In this document: piece by piece, positions 35,161 through 43,257 of the stretch
Layout: each line of letters begins with the position of its first letter
Numbering within the stretch: position 1 is the stretch's first letter
From: Victivallales bacterium
GTDB lineage: Bacteria; Verrucomicrobiota; Lentisphaeria; Oligosphaerales; Oligosphaeraceae
DNA: 55,517 nt
Reading direction: 5' to 3'
Assembly: GCA_017548425.1 (NCBI GenBank)
Contig: JAFZAB010000148.1
Coordinates: forward strand, 1-55,517
The notes under the pieces: model-generated
What the model was told of the DNA's origin: nothing
The model's input: the letters and a program-made list of their open reading frames with translations, nothing else
The model's database searches: none
Made by a program: the position numbers and the translations under genes

Positions 35161-37479
35161 ATGTCAGCAAGATACATGGTTTGTTTATTGACGGCGCTGA
35201 CGGCTGTTTCCGCGCCGGTCGCCACCCGCACGAGCATCGTGAAAGGCTTCGGCGACGCGACGAAAATCGAACATTCTGGCGACGTGACGATTACGCAAGA
35301 CGGCGAATCCTTCACGGCGGATACGCTCGACGCTCCGGAGAACACGGCGTGGCGTCCACAACTGTGGCTAAAGGTCGGTATGCTGAAGCCGAATACATCG
35401 TATTTGGCGAAACTGCGGCTGAAAGTCGCGGAAGGCCGTGCGGAAAATGCTATGCTTCAGATACTTAGCCGTCCGCGTTCGATTTGGAATCCGACTCAGG
35501 ACACACTGTCGAAAACCATCCGCGACCACAGTGGCAGCAAGATAGAGGAATTCCGTTTCCGCACAGGTGAGCACACGGACTATTCGCTGCAATTCCATTC
35601 GCACAATCGCATCAAATTCACCGTGTCGGATTTCGAAGTGTTCGAAATGCCCGGAGATCAGTTCTTTCCAGTCGGTGGCGAGCAGTTCGCGGGCGACTAC
35701 GGCGAACTACCGAAAGGCGCGGAGGAGTTCGACGTAGAACGCCCACGTGAGACTGGCGGCCCTGTCGTAAAAGCATCAGATTTCGGTTTCTCCACGGAGA
35801 ACGACCATAATTTCGCGGCCATCAACAAAGCCATCGCCTACTGCCGCGAAAACAAGGCGTCCGTTCTCGAACTGGCGCCTGGCGATTACCGTTGTCTGGA
35901 TGACGACAATCCCATCAAAGTCACGGATATCCAAGACTTTACATTGGACGGCAAAGGTGCGCGATTCATCTGTTGGCGAAAACGCAACTGCAGTCTGTAT
36001 GTCAATGGTTGCGATCGCGTCGTCGTAAAGAATCTGAAATTCGACTGGGACTGGGAGCGCGAGCCGTTGGCGAGTCTTGTGGAAGTCGTTGCCACGACGA
36101 AAGAAAGCTACGATCTCAAATTCATCCATTACGAAGACTATCCCGCGAAGACGTCGCGCATGGCGTTCTTGTCGCCATGGGATCCCACTGTGAAATCCAT
36201 CGGCTACGAAGGCGACATCGAGCGAGCGTTGGAAATGTACAAAGGTCGCAACATACCGAACTTCGAATGGATCAGCGGCAACGTCATGCGTATCAAAAGC
36301 GGGCCGAACGGCTTCAAGGTCGGCCAGATCTACCGCCTGCAGCATTACTACTATGACATGAACTGCATCGGCATGTCGAACAACCGCCATCTGACGTTGG
36401 AGAATATCGATATTCTCTCCACGCCTGGTCATGCGACGTTGATTACTGGAAAACAGAAGTTTACACAGTTCATCAATGTGAACATCCGCCCGCCGCAGGA
36501 CGACGAACGGCGCGTCATCTCCTGCACGGCGGACCACTGCCATATCGGCCAGTCGCTTGGCTATTTCAAAATGCTGAACTGCGACTTCTGCTACGGTTCC
36601 GACGATTGTCTTAACGTCCACGACTGCACGGCCTTCTGCCGTAAGACCGGCGACTATTCGGTTACGACACAAAACGCCCGTAGCACAGGTTGGAGCTTCG
36701 TTCCGGGAGCTCCATTGGAGTTGCGTCAAGGCGACTATTCGCCGAGCGGCTTCAAAGCGCCCATCAAATCCGTGAAGACAATCGACCGTAATACAGGAAC
36801 GTACGAAATCACATTCGACCAGCCGATTCCCGAACAGAAATTCGACGGTTTCATTATCTTCAACTGGAATTTCAATTCGCACAACGTCATCCTGCGCGAC
36901 TGCTTCTTCCACGACAACCGCGCACGCGGCATCCTGCTACTCGGCCACGACATCACCGTGGAGCGCTGCCGTTTCCGTCACAGCCAGATGGGTGCTTTGA
37001 AGGTTGAAACAGGCTATACATTCAACGTCTGGAGCGAAGGTTACGGCGCGGGAAACATCGTCGTTCGCGACTGCTCTTTCGAGCAGTCTGATCCAAGCGA
37101 AGTGCGTAACGACGGCAAAGTCAGAGACATCTACATGGGTGTCTATATGAAGACCGATCCTTCCACGGAGCGCACACGCTATCCGATTCTGCACGATATC
37201 CTGTTTGAAAACAACACGTTCACAGACAGTTACGGATTGGTGGCGTTCATCAGTTCGGCAGGCAATGTGACGTTCCGCAACAACACGTTCCGCAATCCGC
37301 AGAAACGTAAATCCCCGAAGGACTATCGCGGCTGCTTCTATCTGACGCATGCACAGAACGTGAAGATCGTGAACAATACATATATCGAAACGCCGAACGT
37401 CCCGAAGCCAGGCGTCTATATTGATCCGGAAACTGTTGAAAACGTTGTTGTTACAGGAAATAAGGTCATTAAGGAATAA
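35161..37479 (+). CDS. Exported parallel beta-helix protein (pectate-lyase / GH110-like fold)
   Basis: Signal peptide MSARYMVCLLTALTAVSAPVA, AGGAGG before the ATG. Residues of about 20-165 form a beta-sandwich. From about 200 comes a right-handed beta-helix: FTLDGKGARFI, VVKNLKFDWDWEREPLAS, LTLENIDILSTPGHA, VERCRFRHSQMGAL, ILFENNTFTDSYGL and VKIVNNTYIET are successive coils. The DGKG and DWD segments recall alpha-1,3-galactosidases of GH110, a suggestion only. It ends 4 bp before a heptamer array. Part of the four-gene glycan run. Confidence 0.78.
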   Translation: MSARYMVCLLTALTAVSAPVATRTSIVKGFGDATKIEHSGDVTITQDGESFTADTLDAPENTAWRPQLWLKVGMLKPNTSYLAKLRLKVAEGRAENAMLQILSRPRSIWNPTQDTLSKTIRDHSGSKIEEFRFRTGEHTDYSLQFHSHNRIKFTVSDFEVFEMPGDQFFPVGGEQFAGDYGELPKGAEEFDVERPRETGGPVVKASDFGFSTENDHNFAAINKAIAYCRENKASVLELAPGDYRCLDDDNPIKVTDIQDFTLDGKGARFICWRKRNCSLYVNGCDRVVVKNLKFDWDWEREPLASLVEVVATTKESYDLKFIHYEDYPAKTSRMAFLSPWDPTVKSIGYEGDIERALEMYKGRNIPNFEWISGNVMRIKSGPNGFKVGQIYRLQHYYYDMNCIGMSNNRHLTLENIDILSTPGHATLITGKQKFTQFINVNIRPPQDDERRVISCTADHCHIGQSLGYFKMLNCDFCYGSDDCLNVHDCTAFCRKTGDYSVTTQNARSTGWSFVPGAPLELRQGDYSPSGFKAPIKSVKTIDRNTGTYEITFDQPIPEQKFDGFIIFNWNFNSHNVILRDCFFHDNRARGILLLGHDITVERCRFRHSQMGALKVETGYTFNVWSEGYGAGNIVVRDCSFEQSDPSEVRNDGKVRDIYMGVYMKTDPSTERTRYPILHDILFENNTFTDSYGLVAFISSAGNVTFRNNTFRNPQKRKSPKDYRGCFYLTHAQNVKIVNNTYIETPNVPKPGVYIDPETVENVVVTGNKVIKE

Positions 37480-37482
37480 TCG

Positions 37483-37576
37483 GACGAGAGACTTGAGACG
37501 AGAGACGTGAACGTAAGACAATAAGACGCAGGACCAACCCTACCTTCTCGTCTCGCGTCTCCCGTCTCGCGTCCCA
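37483..37576. repeat. Heptamer array GACGAGA with inverted half CGTCTCG
   Basis: Left half: GAC at 37483, 37490, 37497 and 37504, then irregular units to about 37538. Right half: exact 7-bp units CGTCTCG / CGTCTCC from 37549 to 37576, the reverse complement of the left unit. It could fold into a long hairpin in the spacer between the beta-helix gene and the next start. Confidence 0.85.
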
Positions 37577-37608
37577 TGCCATTCAAGGAGTAGAAAAGGA
37601 AAAAATCC

Positions 37609-39561
37609 ATGAACAATTTCACGTCCCCAAAGGATTTTCTGGCGGTCAACAGAGTGAAACATGACGAGACCGCAGACGGCTGGCGGCTACAGGTTAATGA
37701 CGTATCTGTCGTGATTCCAAAGGATTTGCGAACCGTGCAGTTTTTACGCAAGACAAACTGGGAACTGTCGTCCGCCGCTTCATCCATGCTTGTTGCCAAG
37801 GGGAATGATAAATTGGATGTGCAGTTTTCCGATGCGAAAAACCGCCATGCCACATGGGAGGAATTCGGAGCCATCGGCGGTTGGCGGATCTGCTTGGATG
37901 GTTTTGTCAAAAACGATATCGAACTGAAGTTGGGCGTCGTTTTGTTCATTGGTTTGGATTGGCAGACAAGCGATATCATCTTGGAATTCCGTGCTTTGGA
38001 GAATCAGGAGGAGCGTGTGAAGGAATGCCGCTGGCCTGGTGGTTTTGCCAATGACTGTGTCGAGACAACCGTCATTCCGTTCATGCAGGGGATGCTGATT
38101 CCCAAAGACTGGCCGCGTGAAATCGTCGGCTATCCCGATGCGCTCGATCCCGAATCCAACATCTTTCTGGCCGATACACGCATCCTGACGATGCCGTGGT
38201 GGGGCGTTGAAAATCATGGTAGCGCCGCTATGATGATCATCGAGACACATGATGATTTCGGTGTCGTGTTCCATCATCCGGCAGGCGGCCCGACGCAGTT
38301 GGAAACACGCTTCATTCCGCAACTTGGAGAATTCCGCTATGCGCGGCGCATTCGCATCAAGGCATTTGCGGAAGGCAATTACGTCACGATGGCGAAGGCC
38401 TATCGCGAACATGCGCAAATGACGGGCCATTTCATGTCACTGCAGGAGAAAATCGCGCGGTCGCCAAAAGTCGCGAAAATGATCGGCAGCGCGGTCATCC
38501 ACACAGGCATCCTGTATTGGTTCCAGCCGGACACGCGTTCCTTTAATCATGAAAATCCAGAGAAAAATTACCAACATCTGCCGCCGAAAGACATCATCGA
38601 AAAGCTCGGCAAACTATATGACAACGGCTTGCGCGACGCATACATGCATCTGGACGGATGGGGCTTCTGGGGTTATGATTCGCTCGAGCCTGATTCCGTT
38701 CCAATCGGCGAAGCCGCAGGCGGGGCGGACGGCGTGAAGGCCATCAATGAAAAATGCCATGAACAGGGCTATTTGTTCGCCCTCCATCAGCAGTATCGCG
38801 ACTATTACGACCGTGCGGCGGGCTACAACAGCGACCACCATGTCCGTCATTTCGACGGCTCCCACTGGCTTGGAAACTACTGGTGCGGCGGTTATAACGG
38901 CTTTATTTGCAACCGCTTCTCGCCGGAGTTCGTCCGTCGCAACAATCGCTATTTCGCGGCGGCTGGACTACAGCTCGACGGCACGTATCTGGATGTCTTC
39001 TCCGTCGTCCAACCGGACGAATGCACCCATCCCGAACATCCTGTCACGCGGACGGAATCAAAGGCGTATCGCGCAGAATGCATCGGCTACATCCGCCACG
39101 CATGGGGCATCGTCAGTTCCGAAGAAGGACAGGATTGGACAATTCCGTATATCGACATGGTCCACCATCTACCGTTCAGTTTCGCCATCGACGGTAGCGG
39201 CGACTGCCAAGGCGTTCCCGTGCCGCTCTTCAATCTCGTCTATCACGACGCGTTGATCACGCCATGGGCGTCGTCACATCAGCCCAGCCCCGGCAGTTGG
39301 ATTCCGAAGAACCGCATCCCCTACTTGTGCGGATTGCTCAACGCGGGCATTCCCTATGTCTCATTAGACGCTACGGCGGAAGCGGTTGCAGATTTGCAAC
39401 CATGGCGCGAACTGAACAAACGCGTCGCTTTGCAGGAGATGACAGACCATCGCTTCCTCAGCAACGACCGTCTGGAAGAGGAGACGACGTTCGCCGACGG
39501 CACACGCGTCCATGTCAACCACCGCGATGGAACATGGAACATCACCCCTTCGCAGAGCTAA
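37609..39561 (+). CDS. Putative glycoside hydrolase, about 650 residues (GH101/GH129-related or DUF5696-like barrel)
   Basis: No signal peptide (MNNFTSPKDFLAVN). An N-terminal beta domain to about residue 300, then a barrel with AYMHLDGWGFWGYDSLEPD, LFALHQQYRDYYDRA, LQLDGTYLDVFSVV (candidate nucleophile Asp), GIVSSEEGQDW (candidate acid/base Glu), ending FADGTRVHVNH. The layout is like barrels that act on alpha-linked N-acetylgalactosamine or related sugars, but I cannot assign the family firmly. AAGGAAAAAATCC precedes the ATG. The TAA stop lies inside a short heptamer array. Confidence 0.62.
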   Translation: MNNFTSPKDFLAVNRVKHDETADGWRLQVNDVSVVIPKDLRTVQFLRKTNWELSSAASSMLVAKGNDKLDVQFSDAKNRHATWEEFGAIGGWRICLDGFVKNDIELKLGVVLFIGLDWQTSDIILEFRALENQEERVKECRWPGGFANDCVETTVIPFMQGMLIPKDWPREIVGYPDALDPESNIFLADTRILTMPWWGVENHGSAAMMIIETHDDFGVVFHHPAGGPTQLETRFIPQLGEFRYARRIRIKAFAEGNYVTMAKAYREHAQMTGHFMSLQEKIARSPKVAKMIGSAVIHTGILYWFQPDTRSFNHENPEKNYQHLPPKDIIEKLGKLYDNGLRDAYMHLDGWGFWGYDSLEPDSVPIGEAAGGADGVKAINEKCHEQGYLFALHQQYRDYYDRAAGYNSDHHVRHFDGSHWLGNYWCGGYNGFICNRFSPEFVRRNNRYFAAAGLQLDGTYLDVFSVVQPDECTHPEHPVTRTESKAYRAECIGYIRHAWGIVSSEEGQDWTIPYIDMVHHLPFSFAIDGSGDCQGVPVPLFNLVYHDALITPWASSHQPSPGSWIPKNRIPYLCGLLNAGIPYVSLDATAEAVADLQPWRELNKRVALQEMTDHRFLSNDRLEEETTFADGTRVHVNHRDGTWNITPSQS

Positions 39562-39577
39562 AAGCTTAAAGCAAATA
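39557..39577. repeat. Short heptamer array GCTAAAA / GCTTAAA
   Basis: Three 7-bp units, with the TAA stop of the upstream gene (39559-39561) inside the first. Same units as the array at 19231. Confidence 0.75.
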
Positions 39578-39634
39578 CAACAGCTTCATAGCTATACGAT
39601 AAATACAAATGTTCTAAAAAGCATTTCAAGCAAG

Positions 39635-39663
39635 TTGAAATGGAAATAAAAAACCGCTATATT
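39635..39663 (+). promoter_or_regulatory. Promoter of the cbiMQO operon
   Basis: TTGAAA (39635-39640), a 17-bp spacer, TATATT (39658-39663), about 50 bp before the ATG. This is the best sigma-70-type match in the window. I see neither a cobalamin riboswitch nor a clear NikR-type palindrome in the 150-bp spacer. Confidence 0.6.
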
Positions 39664-39714
39664 ATTTCAGTATCCTGAACCTAAATATTCAATATTATTT
39701 AAAGGAGCCTCAAA

Positions 39715-40797
39715 ATGCATATGGCAGATGCCTTGCTGTCACCGGCTGTCGGTGGCGCGATGTATGTTGTTTCAGGAGTGGCACTTGGCTATTCCGTCAA
39801 ACAGATGCGGAATAATTTCGATGAGAAGCGGATTCCGCTAATGGGCATGATGGGAGCGGCTGTTTTCGCCGCCCAGATGATCAACTTCTCAATCCCTGGC
39901 ACTGGTTCGAGCGGTCACGTCGCGGGTGCTTTGATACTTGCATGTATGTTGGGAGCCGCCCCTGCGTTCATTGTCATGGCCAGCATCCTATTGATTCAAT
40001 GTCTCCTTTTCGCAGACGGAGGTCTGCTAGCCTTCGGCTGTAATTTGTTCAACATGGGATTCTTTGGATGTTTCCTTGGATACCAATACATCTTTAAACC
40101 GTTGGCGGGCAAGGAATTCAATCCTGGCCGCACCATTGCGGCCGCCGCTGTCGCAAGTGTAGCGTCGTTGGAATTGGGTGCTTTCTGCGTGACGTTGCAG
40201 ACGCTTGCTTCAGGCGTGACGTCACTGCCGTTTGGCACATTCGCGGCGGCAATGCTTCCGATTCACATCGCCATCGGTCTTGTCGAAGGAATCGCGACTG
40301 GTATCGTGTTGGTTTTCGTCCACAAGAACGTCCCGCATTTCATGGAAACAAAACTGGAAGAAAATCGCCTCTCCCTCAAGAATCTGGCGTTAGTCTTTGG
40401 GCTGGCGGCACTTGTCATTGGCGGCGGACTCTCCTTGATCGCCTGTGGTGATCCTGACGGTCTCGAATGGTCCATCGAACGTCTGACTGGTTCCACGGAA
40501 GTCGAAAACGCCTCCACCACCAAAATCCACGAACTCTCCGAGAAAATCACCGAACATACCGCCATCCTTCCGGATTACGATTTCAAGGGTGAAGAAGAAG
40601 AGCAACCCGCCGAACAACCCGCTGAAAGCGCCGCCGCGCAAGCCGCGGAAGAGGAAGAAGGCGGCTTCTTGGGCACAACCGTCTCCGGTCTCGTCGGTTG
40701 CATCATTTGCGCTCTCGTTCTCGTGGGAATCGCATGGATTATAACCAAACACGCCAACAAGCAGCAACAGAATCCCGATCTTGAACAGTCCGCTTGA
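39715..40797 (+). CDS. cbiM: Energy-coupling factor transporter CbiM-CbiN fusion (Co2+ or Ni2+)
   Basis: The N-terminus MHMADALLSPAVG carries His2 of the metal site; about 220 residues of CbiM with six or seven membrane segments follow. After about residue 230 the protein continues as a CbiN-like module: a TM helix (LALVFGLAALVIGGG), DPDGLEWSIERL, PDYDF, a highly acidic linker and a final TM helix (VSGLVGCIICALVLVGIAWII). The S-component binds the ion; CbiQ and CbiO energise uptake. Cobalt for B12 or nickel for hydrogenase/urease cannot be decided here, as no other B12 or nickel gene is present. Confidence 0.92.
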   Translation: MHMADALLSPAVGGAMYVVSGVALGYSVKQMRNNFDEKRIPLMGMMGAAVFAAQMINFSIPGTGSSGHVAGALILACMLGAAPAFIVMASILLIQCLLFADGGLLAFGCNLFNMGFFGCFLGYQYIFKPLAGKEFNPGRTIAAAAVASVASLELGAFCVTLQTLASGVTSLPFGTFAAAMLPIHIAIGLVEGIATGIVLVFVHKNVPHFMETKLEENRLSLKNLALVFGLAALVIGGGLSLIACGDPDGLEWSIERLTGSTEVENASTTKIHELSEKITEHTAILPDYDFKGEEEEQPAEQPAESAAAQAAEEEEGGFLGTTVSGLVGCIICALVLVGIAWIITKHANKQQQNPDLEQSA

Positions 40798-41548
40798 TAA
40801 CGCGATCGCCGTTCTGAAAACCCATCAGAACGCATCACATGGTCCATTGGGGGATGTCTCCCCTCTGGCGAAAATACTGACGGCATGCGCCTATTTGGTG
40901 CTTGCCGTCTCTTTCCGTATGTACGATCTCGTTGGAACGGCGATATTTGCGACATTGCCTTTTGTGTTTGCAGCCATCTGCCGCATATCGCCGTTTTTCC
41001 TTTTGAAACGCGCTGTTATCGCACTGCCATTCATCCTGTGCGCAGGGCTGGCCAACTGCTGGTATGACCGCGCACTCGTCGCCGTCCTGCCCGGCATGGC
41101 GTTGCCGGGCGGCGTAGTCGCCCTATTGTCTATGATTTGCAAAACGTTGGGAACGGTGGCGACCGTCACCTTGCTGGCCGCCACCACGTCCATTTCCAAC
41201 ATCTCCGCGGCGTTGTCGAGCCTCCACATCCCCTGCATCATCGTCCTACAGATTCAATTGCTTTTCCGCTATTTACTACTTTCATTCGAAGAAGCGCGAA
41301 CCATCACGACCGCCTATCATCTTCGTGCCCCCTCCTCCAAGAAAATCCCCCTAAAGCATTGGGGAGCCATCATCGCCCGTACTTTCCTGCGAGCCGCGCA
41401 ACGCGGCGACACCATCTATCTTGCGATGCAATGCCGTCTTTTCGACGCTCGCCGCCCTCTTCCCAAAGCTAAACGCCCTACCCCACGCGAATGGTTCGCA
41501 ACCATTCTTTTCATTGCCGCGCTCTGCGGCTTCCGTTACTTCCTCTAA
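40781..41548 (+). CDS. cbiQ: Energy-coupling factor transporter transmembrane component CbiQ
   Basis: T-component with five or six hydrophobic helices and the cytoplasmic coupling helices ending SFEEARTITTAYHLRAP and AQRGDTIYLAMQCRLF, whose conserved Ala-Arg-Gly motifs contact the ATPase. The likely start is TTG 40781, inside the cbiM end (17-bp overlap), which implies coupled translation; no in-frame ATG lies earlier. 255 residues. Confidence 0.9.
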   Translation: MNSPLDNAIAVLKTHQNASHGPLGDVSPLAKILTACAYLVLAVSFRMYDLVGTAIFATLPFVFAAICRISPFFLLKRAVIALPFILCAGLANCWYDRALVAVLPGMALPGGVVALLSMICKTLGTVATVTLLAATTSISNISAALSSLHIPCIIVLQIQLLFRYLLLSFEEARTITTAYHLRAPSSKKIPLKHWGAIIARTFLRAAQRGDTIYLAMQCRLFDARRPLPKAKRPTPREWFATILFIAALCGFRYFL

Positions 41549-42250
41549 ATGAAAATCTCCTTCCAAAACACAACTGTTGAACGTGACGGCATTCCCGCGC
41601 TGCAAGAATTCACCGCTGAATTCGATTCGGAAAACGCCGCCTACGCCATTCTCGGAGCAAACGGCGCGGGCAAATCCACGCTGCTGGCCGCCATTCTCGG
41701 ACTATTTCCCATCACGTCTGGCAAAGTCCTGATCGACGAACTGCTTGTCACCCAAAAGAACGCGCATGTCATTCGCAAACGCATTGGAATGGTTTTCCAA
41801 AATGCTGATGCGCAATTGTTTAACCAAACGGTTCAAGAAGACGTCGCTTTTGGCCCCACCAATCTCGACCTGCCGCCGGAAGAAGTCGCAACGCGCACGG
41901 CGGACGCTCTTAAGGCGATGGGAGTTGCACATCTTGCCAAACGTGACGTCACGCGACTTTCCGGCGGCGAAAAACGCCGCGTCGCCCTCGCGGGAATTCT
42001 CGCGATGCGTCCAGAAGCGATTTTATTGGATGAACCGACCAGCGATCTGGATCCACGGGCCTGTCGTGAACTCGCTACGCTTCTGAACGATCTGCCTGCG
42101 TTCAAACTTATCGCCACGCATGATTTGACGTTTGCGCGGCGTGTCTGCCCGAAATGCGCCATTCTTCAGAATGGCCGTCTTCTCGCCGCTGGAAACACGG
42201 CAGAATTGCTTGAAAACACGCAACTTCTGGAATCTTCCGGATTGGCATAA
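41549..42250 (+). CDS. cbiO: Energy-coupling factor transporter ATP-binding protein CbiO
   Basis: Walker A LGANGAGKST (about residue 35), Q-loop GMVFQNADAQLF, signature RLSGGEKRRVALAG, Walker B AILLDEPTSDLD, switch ATHDL. The start codon follows directly on the cbiQ stop. 233 residues, a little short at the C-terminus compared with 270-280 for many CbiO. It powers the metal uptake system together with CbiMN and CbiQ. Confidence 0.95.
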   Translation: MKISFQNTTVERDGIPALQEFTAEFDSENAAYAILGANGAGKSTLLAAILGLFPITSGKVLIDELLVTQKNAHVIRKRIGMVFQNADAQLFNQTVQEDVAFGPTNLDLPPEEVATRTADALKAMGVAHLAKRDVTRLSGGEKRRVALAGILAMRPEAILLDEPTSDLDPRACRELATLLNDLPAFKLIATHDLTFARRVCPKCAILQNGRLLAAGNTAELLENTQLLESSGLA

Positions 42251-42267
42251 AAGCCGCCGAAGGCGGC

Positions 42268-42351
42268 GCTTATGGCTTATGGCTTATGGCCTATGGCTTA
42301 TGGATTAGTGCATTAGACGTTTAGCCTTAAGCAATTAGCCATAGGCGAGCG
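42268..42351. repeat. Heptamer array with drifting units (GCTTATG towards GCCATAG)
   Basis: Twelve units in exact 7-bp register. Early units are GCTTATG, middle units are diverged (GATTAGT, ACGTTTA), late units are near the reverse complement (GCCTTAA, GCCATAG). It directly follows a GCCGCC-GAA-GGCGGC hairpin after cbiO. The rest of the 255-bp spacer (42352-42423) is GC-rich with no recognised feature. Confidence 0.85.
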
Positions 42352-42423
42352 TAGCTCTAGAAGGCCTCCGTCTGCTCGGCGGTTCGTCACGCTTCGCGCG
42401 GGAGGGGAGCGGGAAAACTGGAT

Positions 42424-42500
42424 TTACTGGATGTTCTGGATGTTCTGGTTTTACTGGAACCAAATCTTTTCCAGAACTTCCAGAACTTCCAGAACTTCCA
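42424..42500. repeat. Nonamer array GTTCTGGAT with inverted half GAACTTCCA
   Basis: Left: four 9-bp units (42424-42459). Right: three identical 9-bp units (42474-42500), reverse complement with one change. Ends five bases before the HAD gene stop. Together they can fold into a stem of more than 30 bp, a probable bidirectional terminator between convergent genes. Confidence 0.9.
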
Positions 42501-42505
42501 GACTG

Positions 42506-43156
42506 TCAGGCTTCCAGCAATTGCGGCCACGTAAAAATCCAGACATCGTTCGGAATCACATTCGGAATCGTATTGCCTGGATTGGCAACCATCACCGTGT
42601 CCAATCCGGCGGCTTTCGCCGCCTGAAGCCCTGTTTCGGAATCTTCAAACGCGAGACATTCCTCCACAGGCAGGCCGACCGTTTGCGCCGCCAAAAGGAA
42701 AATATCCGGCTTCGGTTTGAACCGTTTCGCGTCGTCGCCGGTCACGACGAAATCCATGATGCCTGTCAGATTCGCGCGTTCCAACGCCATGTCGATGAAG
42801 ACATGCGGCGAATTCGTCGCAAGGGATAAAATCTTTTGTCCTTTATATTTATGAAGAAATTCAGGCACGCCCGGATAAACGATGGCGCGGAAATCCTCCT
42901 CTGTGTAGCGGCGTTTGAGAACCGTCACGTCCCATGGCGTCACATCCGTCCGCCCAAGACGCTTTAAAATCTTCTCCGCCAACCACATGCTGGTGTTGCC
43001 CACGAAATCGAGATAGTCCTCCTCCAGCATGTCGTAACCAAGCATGTCATGGACGGCGCGGGCGAACGCGCGGACGTGGAACTGCTCTGTCGCCACCAGC
43101 GTGTTGTCGAAATCAAATAAAAAAGCCTTGTATCGTGATAAATCCAGCTGACGCAT
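42506..43156 (-). CDS. HAD-superfamily hydrolase (beta-phosphoglucomutase-like)
   Basis: HAD motif I FLFDFDNTLV (nucleophile and acid Asp near residue 14), motif II LSLATNS, motif III Lys in KRFKPKPDIFL, motif IV AFEDSETGLQAA. The alpha-helical cap between motifs I and II makes it a subfamily I enzyme like beta-phosphoglucomutase or phosphoglycolate/sugar phosphatases. I use ATG 43156 (216 residues); a TTG at 43177 is in frame. Probably dephosphorylates or isomerises a sugar phosphate. Confidence 0.9.
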   Translation of the reverse strand: MRQLDLSRYKAFLFDFDNTLVATEQFHVRAFARAVHDMLGYDMLEEDYLDFVGNTSMWLAEKILKRLGRTDVTPWDVTVLKRRYTEEDFRAIVYPGVPEFLHKYKGQKILSLATNSPHVFIDMALERANLTGIMDFVVTGDDAKRFKPKPDIFLLAAQTVGLPVEECLAFEDSETGLQAAKAAGLDTVMVANPGNTIPNVIPNDVWIFTWPQLLEA

Positions 43157-43257
43157 CGTAAAAAATCCGTCTTTCAAGTTGATGAATCCTATTTGACATT
43201 TACTTTAAATAGTTTTGCGTTTTTAGCCAGTCAGCACGATTAAAAAGGATTCCGCCG

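Noticed and set aside
35776..36912. 378-codon frame antisense to the beta-helix gene
   Set aside because: Shadow frame without domain signatures; the beta-helix gene is well supported.
39562..39714. Cobalamin riboswitch or NikR site upstream of cbiM
   Set aside because: No B12-box-like conserved core and no clear NikR palindrome visible; only a promoter is supported.
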